Assembly: GCA_016784705.1 (NCBI GenBank)
Contig: JADHUD010000097.1
Location: forward strand, 1-8,247
Length of the DNA: 8,247 nucleotides
Source: Spirochaetia bacterium
Lineage (GTDB): Bacteria; Spirochaetota; Spirochaetia; JABMQR01
Direction of reading: 5' to 3'
Under the pieces are notes generated by a model. It was given only the letters and a program-made list of their open reading frames with translations, did no database searches and was not told where the DNA came from. The first letter of the stretch is position 1, and the number at the start of each line of letters is the position of its first letter. The position numbers and the translations under genes are program-made. Shown here piece by piece: positions 1-4,872 of the stretch.

Positions 1-130
1 CTACTGGTTCAAGCTGATTATATGTCAATACAAAATTTTTAGCCTCTCCTGCAGCTTCTTCCTGCCCCGCTGCCATAGCAATTGTTATAAAAACAGTCAG
101 AAATACCAGTGTCAATAAGATCTTTTTCAT
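1..130 (-). CDS. N-terminus of a secreted solute-binding protein, possibly TRAP type (partial)
   Basis: The gene starts at the ATG at 130-128 and runs off the left edge, so only 43 residues are visible. They form a classic Sec signal peptide: MKK, a hydrophobic core (ILLTLVFLTVFITIA), then a probable signal peptidase I site after AMA. There is no lipobox cysteine. The mature protein would begin AGQEEAAGEAKNFVLTYNQ. A short Gly/Gln/Glu/Ala stretch followed by a beta strand is common at the start of spirochaete periplasmic binding proteins, and the strand NFVLTYNQLEP would suit a TRAP (DctP) binding protein. An ABC-type binding protein cannot be excluded. A strong ribosome site, AAAAGGAG at 138-145, sits 7 nt before the ATG. 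The gene follows the URO-D gene on the same strand after 64 nt, so co-transcription is likely. The signal peptide is certain; the transporter class is inferred. Confidence 0.7.
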   Translation of the reverse strand, partial: MKKILLTLVFLTVFITIAMAAGQEEAAGEAKNFVLTYNQLEPV

Positions 131-155
131 AAACAAACTCCTTTTACTATTTTTT

Positions 156-171
156 CCGGAATTAATTCCGG
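156..171. repeat. Perfect 16-bp palindrome between the URO-D and binding-protein genes
   Basis: CCGGAATTAATTCCGG reads the same on both strands and lies in the 64-nt gap, 10 nt beyond the ribosome site of the binding-protein gene. On the minus-strand transcript it is followed by A residues rather than U residues, so it is not a rho-independent terminator in that direction. It could be an operator, or a hairpin that protects or separates the two parts of a message and gives the binding protein higher expression than the upstream gene. The role is inferred. Confidence 0.5.
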
Positions 172-194
172 TAGATACCTTACATAGTACAATT

Positions 195-1367
195 TCAATA
201 TGCTGAAAATTCATCCCATGCTTCCCACATCGCCCAAAAATTTTCCGGAGGAACATCCTCCTGAATATTATGAACTGGAGTAAACACATACCCACCCCCA
301 GGAGCCAGAATATCTAAACACCGTTTAACCTCATCCCTGACTTCCTGTACTGAACCTTTGGAAAGGGTTCCCTGGGTATCTATTCCCCCTCCCCAAAACA
401 CAAGATCTTTACCAAAATCTCTTTTCAGCTCAGCAAGATCCATAGTGGACGCTGTATATTGAACCGGGTTCAGAATATCTATACCCATATCAATAAGATC
501 CGGGATAATTGGTCTGACAGCTCCACAGGAATGGAAAAATATTTTCATCTCCGGCATTTTCCTGCTAATAAAATCCAGATATCGACGCATAGGAGGAAAT
601 ACAAGCTCAGCCAGCATCTTCGGAGAAACAAGGAGTGACTGCTGTGTTCCAAGATCATCACATTCAGCTGCAACTTGAAAGGAATCTTCCAGCCCCCTTT
701 CTTGAATATAGTCCCCGAAAATATCCCAGTACTGGATTTTATGTTCTGCTATCCTGTCAAAAATTTCTCTGGTTTCGTCCGGATACAGGGCCATATCCAT
801 ATATCCCTTCTCATAACCTCTAAAACGGAGATACATTTCAATAAGACCTGCACAATTCCGGTCGGCAATATAAGAACTTTCTGACCCTGCAGTAATCTGA
901 GTATCAAACAGATCATACATTTCCCCTTTTCGAGAGCTTAAATCAGGTAGTATCAGATACTTCAGAACATCAGATATATCGTCATACTGCTCTAAAGGAT
1001 GAAAGGTTTGATTAAAATACAGATCCTTCCCTTCCGCCATTTCCCACGTACAGTTGTACTGATCAGTTAAGACCCAGATATCTCCTTTTTTCCTGAGCCT
1101 CTGATCTATATCCAGAACTCTGCTGGATCCAACTCGTCTTGTATCCGATTTCAATTCAACAAGCATATTTTCCGGAGGAATTATGATCTGAGATACTATA
1201 TCTACTATTTTAGTATCATCATAAAACTCGGAATAACCTTTAAATTTCATAGCCTTTTTATAGGCTATTCCAGACAAGCTGGTTACTGTTGTTCCTGAAA
1301 TATCATAAGGAACGCGATCCGGTTCCTGATGAATCAATGCTGACTTCAATCTTTCATTGCTTGTCAT
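195..1367 (-). CDS. URO-D superfamily protein (MtaA/uroporphyrinogen decarboxylase-like)
   Basis: This 390-residue protein belongs to the uroporphyrinogen decarboxylase/cobamide methyltransferase superfamily, a TIM-barrel family. The N-terminus MTSNERLKSALIHQEPDRVP is the usual family opening. Numbered from this ATG, ECDDLG lies near residues 236-240 and FHSCG has His279 and Cys281. In the MtaA branch the HxCG pair binds zinc. The usual third ligand, a C-terminal Cys, seems to be replaced in the stretch FTPVHNIQEDVPPEN by His366. That argues against a true haem-pathway HemE and for the poorly characterised branch found in catabolic clusters. The reaction is unknown; methyl transfer or handling of a C1/sugar-derived compound is inference. 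The frame is open up to a TTG at 1400, but that start lacks a ribosome site and adds 11 residues before the family start, so the ATG at 1367 is preferred although its own ribosome site is weak. The solute-binding protein follows and the GntR gene lies upstream. Confidence 0.88.
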   Translation of the reverse strand: MTSNERLKSALIHQEPDRVPYDISGTTVTSLSGIAYKKAMKFKGYSEFYDDTKIVDIVSQIIIPPENMLVELKSDTRRVGSSRVLDIDQRLRKKGDIWVLTDQYNCTWEMAEGKDLYFNQTFHPLEQYDDISDVLKYLILPDLSSRKGEMYDLFDTQITAGSESSYIADRNCAGLIEMYLRFRGYEKGYMDMALYPDETREIFDRIAEHKIQYWDIFGDYIQERGLEDSFQVAAECDDLGTQQSLLVSPKMLAELVFPPMRRYLDFISRKMPEMKIFFHSCGAVRPIIPDLIDMGIDILNPVQYTASTMDLAELKRDFGKDLVFWGGGIDTQGTLSKGSVQEVRDEVKRCLDILAPGGGYVFTPVHNIQEDVPPENFWAMWEAWDEFSAY

Positions 1368-1423
1368 AAATAATTTACCATACTCAATCTTATCCAACAA
1401 AATTGTTATTTATTTACATTATT

Positions 1424-1442
1424 ATTATAATCATATTATAAT
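1424..1442 (-). promoter_or_regulatory. Candidate operator: paired ATTATAAT boxes over the URO-D -10 element
   Basis: The sequence ATTATAATCATATTATAAT consists of two identical, self-complementary octamers separated by 3 bp. One octamer contains the -10 hexamer of the URO-D promoter. A dimeric regulator bound here would block RNA polymerase. The half-site TATAAT/ATTATA also occurs in the long palindrome in front of the neighbouring GntR gene, making that regulator the obvious candidate. AT-rich DNA makes such repeats easy to find by chance, so the assignment is tentative. Confidence 0.4.
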
Positions 1443-1462
1443 CTGGATATTTCAGTTGTCAA
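1435..1462 (-). promoter_or_regulatory. Consensus sigma-70-type promoter of the URO-D operon
   Basis: On the minus strand a perfect -35 hexamer TTGACA (1457-1462) is followed by a 16-bp spacer and a perfect -10 hexamer TATAAT (1435-1440). Transcription should start near 1428, about 60 nt before the preferred ATG. A promoter this close to consensus would be strong unless repressed, which fits the palindromic boxes over the -10. Confidence 0.8.
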
Positions 1463-1766
1463 GTTTTTTTAATAAAGTTTTTTTAGTCACGCGCCTTTGG
1501 GGAATCAGATGTCGCCATAATTTGGGTGGGGAGTGGTATAAAATACAGTCCCATAGATCACTGGTACTGATTTAGTTGAATTTTCTAAATATCAAGCATA
1601 AAGAGAAACATGGACAGGTACAAGAAAGATGAGAATAGAATGAGCAGGAAACATATGTTATAAGGGATGAGTTTATTATTTAAAATCCTACACTCACTCC
1701 CGGCAAAGTTATAGACAATTTCCAAAAATGCGAAGCCTTTTGAAATTGGCTCACTGATCTTCCGAT
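1463..1766. other. Intergenic region between the URO-D and GntR genes, no gene recognised
   Basis: Beyond the URO-D promoter this stretch holds no convincing gene. It has poly-T runs (about 1464-1484) just upstream of the -35 element, which could act as an UP-like or bent-DNA element. An AT-rich hairpin at 1717-1747 (AATTTC/GAAATT outer arms and AAAA/TTTT inner arms with one bulge) lies 20 nt after the GntR stop codon but has no U tract, so it is only a weak terminator candidate. A short open stretch at 1487-1570 on the plus strand has stops at both ends and no start. The 12-mer TACAGTCCCATA at 1544-1555 also occurs at the 3' end of the GntR gene (1768-1779). Confidence 0.5.
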
Positions 1767-2411
1767 TTACAGTCCCATAATAAAATTGCTGGCATTCTTA
1801 AGATGTTTTGTCATTTTTGCTTCAGCGTGTTTTTCATCTCCATCCAAAATTGCATCTAACACTTCAAGATGTTCCGTTAAGATATCATGGAACCTTCTTT
1901 GAGTAAATTTTTTCCCATAATTATTACGAATTCTTGTTATCCGGTCTACAAGTCCAGAATATATAGTGGTTAATGCCTTGTTTTCCAGACTTTTTACTAT
2001 TGCAACATGGACATTTTCCCAGGAACCCCATTCGGAAACCAGCTCCTGGTTTGCTTTCTCATTATTCAGTAATTTTCTGCCCTCATCACGCAAAATCTTT
2101 AGTTCTTCATTTCCCTTGGTAAGTGCAATTCTTTTAGCTGCACCAGTTTCAATAATTTCTCTGATCTGAAATACATCTCTGATTTCATGGGATGTAATAT
2201 ATGATATTGTAGATCCGCGTCCGGGTACATTTTCCACAAATCCATCCTGCTCAAGCTGTCTGAGTGCTTCGCGTATTGGAGTTTTACTAACTCCAAGTTC
2301 TTCCGCAAAATCAGCTTCGTTTATTGGCATTCCTGGAGTCAGTTCAATATTGATAATCCTTCTTCTAAGATTTTCATATACTTTAACCTTTTTATTCCCG
2401 TTTGAATCCAT
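1767..2411 (-). CDS. GntR-family transcriptional regulator, FCD (FadR/VanR-like) subfamily
   Basis: This 214-residue protein has the normal length for a GntR/FCD repressor. Residues about 10-70 form the winged helix: VYENLRRRIINIELTPGMPI, then LGVSKTPIREALRQLEQDGFV as the helix-turn-helix, and the wing at NVPGRGSTIS. Residues about 76-210 are the all-helical FCD effector domain. His135, His181 (EHLEVLDAILDGD) and His203 (MTKHLKNA) match the positions of metal-binding histidines in FCD proteins. The usual Asp four residues before the first His appears to be Trp, with Glu132 one position on, so metal binding may differ. The ATG at 2411 has a good ribosome site (AGGAAG, spacing 6). FCD proteins usually sense small organic acids or sugar acids. 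The gene is divergent from the dehydrogenase and upstream of the URO-D operon, and all three have AT-rich palindromes in their promoter regions, so local control and self-repression are likely. The effector is unknown. Confidence 0.93.
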   Translation of the reverse strand: MDSNGNKKVKVYENLRRRIINIELTPGMPINEADFAEELGVSKTPIREALRQLEQDGFVENVPGRGSTISYITSHEIRDVFQIREIIETGAAKRIALTKGNEELKILRDEGRKLLNNEKANQELVSEWGSWENVHVAIVKSLENKALTTIYSGLVDRITRIRNNYGKKFTQRRFHDILTEHLEVLDAILDGDEKHAEAKMTKHLKNASNFIMGL

Positions 2412-2423
2412 TTGTTACTTCCT

Positions 2424-2464
2424 AATAAAATATAATTATTTTTAAATAATAATTATATTTTATT
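2424..2464. promoter_or_regulatory. 41-bp palindrome over the GntR promoter, probable autoregulatory operator
   Basis: Two perfectly complementary 17-bp arms (2424-2440 and 2448-2464) flank a 7-bp centre, 12 bp before the GntR start codon. The DNA is almost entirely A/T, but 17 matched pairs is far more than composition alone would easily give. It covers the -10 hexamer of the GntR gene, so binding of a dimer would shut off that gene. Negative self-control through such a site is common in the GntR family. As RNA it would form a long AU hairpin just upstream of the ribosome site. Confidence 0.6.
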
Positions 2465-2478
2465 TGTCTCATGGTCAA
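2452..2478 (-). promoter_or_regulatory. Probable promoter of the GntR gene
   Basis: On the minus strand TTGACC (2473-2478) precedes TATAAT (2452-2457) with a 15-bp spacer. The hexamers are 5/6 and 6/6 matches, but the spacer is shorter than the preferred 17 bp. Transcription would start about 2445, inside the 41-bp palindrome and about 34 nt before the ATG. Confidence 0.5.
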
Positions 2479-2522
2479 GTCCCATTTCTTCTTATTTTTC
2501 TGGTGGAAACAGGTCTTGCCTG

Positions 2523-2570
2523 AGTGATAGAGTGATAGAGTGATAGAGTGATAGAGTGATAGAGTGATAG
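2523..2570. repeat. Tandem repeat: six exact copies of the octamer AGTGATAG
   Basis: Six perfect head-to-tail copies of AGTGATAG fill 48 bp in the divergent region between the GntR gene and the dehydrogenase. There is no sequence drift among copies, so the array is young or actively maintained by slippage. It starts 45 bp upstream of the GntR -35 element and ends 13 bp before the palindrome at 2584-2600. A change of one unit shifts spacing by 8 bp, close to one helical turn but not equal to it, so copy number could tune promoter or operator geometry. The repeat is certain; a regulatory effect is inferred. Confidence 0.9.
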
Positions 2571-2583
2571 TTTCCAAGTTTTG

Positions 2584-2600
2584 ATATTGTTAAACAATAT
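2584..2600. promoter_or_regulatory. 17-bp perfect palindrome upstream of the dehydrogenase, candidate operator
   Basis: ATATTGTTAAACAATAT has 8-bp arms around a single central A. The core TTGTTAAACAA resembles the T-rich/ACAA type of site bound by many GntR/FCD repressors. It lies 148 bp before the dehydrogenase ATG and contains a possible -35 (TTGTTA, 2587-2592) that would pair with TTTATA at 2611-2616 over an 18-bp spacer. Both promoter hexamers are weak, so the dehydrogenase promoter is not firmly located. Confidence 0.45.
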
Positions 2601-2648
2601 ATGGCAGTTCTTTATAAAAAATTAGCAATTGTGAAAGAACCTCAATAG

Positions 2649-2686
2649 AAGAGGCTTTCAATAATAGGTGTTTTTGAAAGCCTCTT
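2649..2686 (+). other. Perfect 13-bp hairpin in the leader region of the dehydrogenase
   Basis: AAGAGGCTTTCAA (2649-2661) and its exact complement TTGAAAGCCTCTT (2674-2686) enclose a 12-nt loop. No U tract follows, so it is not a standard terminator. If transcription starts upstream, near 2622, this stem would sit in the 5' leader about 60 nt before the ATG, where it could affect mRNA stability or attenuation. A second possible promoter (TTGAAA at 2674-2679, TACATT at 2698-2703, 18-bp spacer) would use its right arm, making the inverted repeat a DNA site instead. Confidence 0.5.
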
Positions 2687-2748
2687 AATAGTATACTTAC
2701 ATTTCACAGTCTTCGGTTCAGATGATACTTGCTTAAAGGAGATTCGGC

Positions 2749-3792
2749 ATGAATATGATGCAAGCGGTAAAACTTACCGGAATAAGGAAAATAGAAATAA
2801 TTGAAGAACCTGTACCGGTCATCAAGAATCCCGCTGATGTCTTATTAAAGGTTGATGTCGTCGGTATTTGCGGAAGTGATGTTCACTATTATACCACCGG
2901 AAGAATCGGCAGTCAGATAGTTGAATACCCATTTACAGTCGGCCATGAATTTTCAGCAACGATTGTTGAGCTGGGTACTGGCTGTAAGGGATTCAAACCA
3001 GGGGACAGAGTTGCAATCGACCCTACTATCTATTGTGGAACATGTGAACAATGTTTGAAAGGTCGTTATAATACCTGCTTACATCAGAAATTCCTGGGTT
3101 GTCCCGGCCAAATGGATGGATGTCTGAAAGAATATATCGTAATGCCGGTACATACCTGCTACCTGCTGCCGCCTTCCATCGATCAGGAAGCGGCAGCAAT
3201 ATGTGAACCGCTGACAATCGGTTGTTATGCTGTTGATAAAGTAAGCAGTATGGAAAATTCCCGTATTGGAATTTTTGGTTCGGGTCCAATTGGCCTATCA
3301 GTATTAAACACCTCTCTACTAAAGAATCCAGGAAAAATATTTATGACTGATATGTTAGATTATCGTTGCGACCTTGCCCGCAGCCAGGGAGCTGACTGGG
3401 CAGGTAACCCGCAGAGAGTTGACTGCATTCCCGAAATCTCCTCACAGGCACCCGATCTTCTTGATGCAGTTTTTGAATGCTGCGGTCAACAGGAAGCACT
3501 TGATCAGGCAGTTGAATTGGTTAAGCCGGGAGGAGAAATCATAATTGTAGGAATTCCTGAATTTGACCGTTTTAGTTTTGATGCTCACAAGGCCAGAAGA
3601 AAAGAATTAACCATCAAACAGGTCCGCAGACAAAATAAATCTGAAGAGAAGACCTTGGATTTGGTCGCTAAAGGTCTTGTTGACCCCGGGTATTTGGTCA
3701 CCCATCGATTTCCGTTAAGCCAGGTGCAGAAAGCTTTTGATTTAGTTGCAAATTATGAAGACGAGGTGATAAAAGCTTTAATTATACTGTAG
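2749..3792 (+). CDS. Zinc-dependent medium-chain alcohol dehydrogenase (sorbitol/threonine dehydrogenase-like)
   Basis: This 347-residue protein has the full set of zinc MDR dehydrogenase features. Catalytic zinc ligands are Cys41 (GICGSDVHYY), His66-Glu67 (GHEFSA) and Glu153 (CEPL). A structural zinc loop is formed by Cys96, Cys99, Cys102 and Cys110. The Rossmann motif GSGPIG is at 177-182, and Asp201 at the end of the second strand (FMTDMLD) points to NAD rather than NADP. The C-terminal HKARRKELTIKQVRRQ is like that of polyol dehydrogenases such as sorbitol or xylitol dehydrogenase. The likely reaction is reversible oxidation of a secondary alcohol in a polyol or sugar acid; the actual substrate cannot be read from sequence. 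AAAGGAG (2735-2741) lies 7 nt before the ATG and fixes the start. It is the only plus-strand gene, divergent from the GntR regulator, which probably controls it. Confidence 0.95.
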   Translation: MNMMQAVKLTGIRKIEIIEEPVPVIKNPADVLLKVDVVGICGSDVHYYTTGRIGSQIVEYPFTVGHEFSATIVELGTGCKGFKPGDRVAIDPTIYCGTCEQCLKGRYNTCLHQKFLGCPGQMDGCLKEYIVMPVHTCYLLPPSIDQEAAAICEPLTIGCYAVDKVSSMENSRIGIFGSGPIGLSVLNTSLLKNPGKIFMTDMLDYRCDLARSQGADWAGNPQRVDCIPEISSQAPDLLDAVFECCGQQEALDQAVELVKPGGEIIIVGIPEFDRFSFDAHKARRKELTIKQVRRQNKSEEKTLDLVAKGLVDPGYLVTHRFPLSQVQKAFDLVANYEDEVIKALIIL

Positions 3793-3813
3793 AGATTAGT
3801 GTAATGATGCCTG

Positions 3814-3973
3814 GTACCCTGTACAGCTTAAACTTACAGGTTCTTACGCAGTGCCCGGTGGGTATATGCAAGGAAGAATACGAAGCCTTAGCCAGCTAAG
3901 GTGATGTATTATGACGCAGCAGATACCTACCGCGTACAAGTAAGAATCCTAAGATTTAAGTTGTACAGGGTAC
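3814..3973. repeat. 160-nt imperfect palindrome after the dehydrogenase (MITE-like or structured RNA)
   Basis: The ends GTACCCTGTACA (3814-3825) and TGTACAGGGTAC (3962-3973) are exact complements. The structure is symmetric about 3893/3894, where CCTTAGC and GCTAAGG (3886-3892/3895-3901) close a 2-nt loop. Between them are further matched blocks: 3827-3832/3955-3960, 3841-3847/3940-3946, 3856-3865/3923-3932 with one G-T pair, and 3877-3881/3906-3910. An open internal loop lies at 3848-3855/3933-3939. Direct repeats GTAATGA at 3801-3807 and 3976-3982 flank it and could be a target-site duplication. It begins 21 nt after the dehydrogenase stop codon, in a convergent gap. No U tract follows on either strand and it contains no gene. 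A miniature inverted-repeat element, a transcribed hairpin or a bidirectional terminator are all possible. Confidence 0.7.
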
Positions 3974-4021
3974 TAGTAATGAAGTGACCTCATACAGTTA
4001 AACCGATGAATCTTCTTCTAA

Positions 4022-4042
4022 ACCAGTCACCATTTACAGGTT
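4022..4042 (+). repeat. Short dispersed repeat, copy 1
   Basis: This 21-mer (ACCAGTCA, 3 variable bases, TTTACAGGTT) recurs with 18/21 identity at 6736-6756 in another intergenic region, on the same strand. Both copies have ATCTTC a few bases upstream. It may be a protein-binding site or a remnant of a dispersed element. Confidence 0.4.
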
Positions 4043-4050
4043 AATAGAGG

Positions 4051-4090
4051 TTTCTCTGTAAGTATACTGAATAAGTAACTCACAGAGAAA
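4051..4090. other. Inverted repeat in the convergent gap, weak terminator candidate
   Basis: TTTCTCTGT (4051-4059) and ACAGAGAAA (4082-4090) are perfect 9-bp arms with a 22-nt loop. It lies between the convergent dehydrogenase and beta-barrel genes. Neither strand shows a proper U tract afterwards. The remainder of 3974-4151 shows no gene. Confidence 0.35.
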
Positions 4091-4151
4091 GAGATAGAGA
4101 TGTTCTTGAGAATGAAATTCCCGCTCACAATAAAATCGATACCATCAATTA

Positions 4152-4613
4152 TTAGCGATTTATATAGAATAAAACGCCTATTGCCGCTCCAAGATCGGGT
4201 TCTGCAGAAGTCGATCGAATTTTGACACCCGGAGTAAGTTTGAAGAAAAATTCAACAGGAGCATCCATAAGAAAGTAAGAGATACCAACTGGTATATTGA
4301 TGGAAAAGCCTTCGATAACGGGACTAAAGTTTACAGCCCCTGTAATTCCGATGTTCACATAAAAGGGAAGTCTGTCTACATAGAACCGATCCAGATCATA
4401 CTGAACCCCGGCTTCAACGGCAAAACTGTCATTAAAGCTGTACCCCAGTGTACCCACGATTCGGAAATCGCCCATTCCGTATTTAAAGGCTCCCCCTGCG
4501 ACCGGGTATCCTGCACTAAGTCCTATTCCAAACCCATCTGCCTTATCATAGGTTGCTGCCGGCAACGTTAAGACACTAAGTACAATAATAAGTATCAAAA
4601 GATATTTTTTCAT
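4152..4613 (-). CDS. Small secreted beta-barrel outer-membrane protein (hypothetical)
   Basis: This 153-residue protein begins with a clear signal peptide (MKKYLLILIIVLSVLTLPAA, cleavage about residue 20). The mature part of about 133 residues is made of short alternating strands rich in Gly and aromatics: GFGIGLSAGYPV, RIVGTLGYSF, FAVEAGVQYDL, FYVNIGITGAV, FSINIPVGISYFL, EFFFKLTPGVKI and GAAIGVLFYINR. That pattern and size fit an eight-stranded barrel of OmpA/OmpW-like dimensions, and small proteins of this kind are common in spirochaetes. No ligand or function can be assigned. AAAGGA just upstream supports the ATG at 4613. It has its own extended -10 promoter and sits downstream of the metallopeptidase gene on the same strand after 259 nt, so it is probably a separate transcription unit. 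Topology is a confident inference; family membership was not tested. Confidence 0.8.
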   Translation of the reverse strand: MKKYLLILIIVLSVLTLPAATYDKADGFGIGLSAGYPVAGGAFKYGMGDFRIVGTLGYSFNDSFAVEAGVQYDLDRFYVDRLPFYVNIGITGAVNFSPVIEGFSINIPVGISYFLMDAPVEFFFKLTPGVKIRSTSAEPDLGAAIGVLFYINR

Positions 4614-4657
4614 AATCTGTCCTTTGGGGAAAACCTCCCCGAATTAGTTATTTCCTT

Positions 4658-4666
4658 ATTATATCA
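4658..4666 (-). promoter_or_regulatory. Extended -10 promoter of the beta-barrel gene
   Basis: The minus strand reads TGATATAAT, a perfect TATAAT preceded by the TGn motif that lets polymerase work with a poor -35. No good -35 is seen at the expected distance (TGTATA at 4681-4686 matches 3/6). Transcription should begin near 4651, leaving a leader of about 37 nt that contains GGGGAGGTTTTCCCC, which could form a small hairpin just before the ribosome site. Confidence 0.6.
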
Positions 4667-4722
4667 TAAATAATATATAGTATACAGGTAGGACTGACCC
4701 CCTGTTCCAGTGCCCTTGCTTC

Positions 4723-4748
4723 AGTATTGCAGTATTGCAGTATTGCAG
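4723..4748. repeat. Tandem repeat: three copies of the octamer AGTATTGC
   Basis: Three exact copies of AGTATTGC followed by AG lie about 57 bp upstream of the -10 element of the beta-barrel gene. It is the second octanucleotide array in the window and again is found upstream of a gene rather than inside one. Upstream repeats of this sort modulate surface-protein expression in some bacteria by changing spacing; here that is a hypothesis. Confidence 0.8.
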
Positions 4749-4872
4749 ACAGAAAGAGCAGGCGACGGTGAATAGCTCTCTTCGCCCGGCCTCCCTGTTA
4801 CAAAAAAACCAGAAGCTGACCGATAACCATACATCACAGATGGATGAGAACAACCTGCCGACCACCTGCGGC

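Noticed and set aside
195..1367. Haem-biosynthesis uroporphyrinogen decarboxylase (hemE)
   Set aside because: The HSCG motif and catabolic neighbours point to the MtaA-like branch; no other haem gene is near.
1368..1400. TTG start extending the URO-D protein by 11 residues
   Set aside because: No ribosome site precedes the TTG, and family members begin close to the MTSNERL sequence, which matches the ATG at 1367.
1396..1407. AACAAAATTGTT palindrome in the URO-D leader as the same operator as at 2584-2600
   Set aside because: The half-sites are in the opposite (everted) order to TTGTTAAACAA, so it is unlikely to bind the same protein in the same way.
1487..1570. 27-codon plus-strand open stretch ending in GIKYSPIDHWY
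   Set aside because: It has a stop immediately upstream, no start codon and no recognised homology; openness of this length is expected by chance.
2523..2570. CRISPR array
   Set aside because: The units are 8 bp and directly adjacent with no spacers, so this is a simple tandem repeat.
3814..3973. Integron attC site or 6S RNA
   Set aside because: The ends lack the GTTRRRY/RYYYAAC core (nearest is GTTGTAC), there is no integrase or cassette array, and the sequence shows none of the 6S consensus despite a loosely similar shape.
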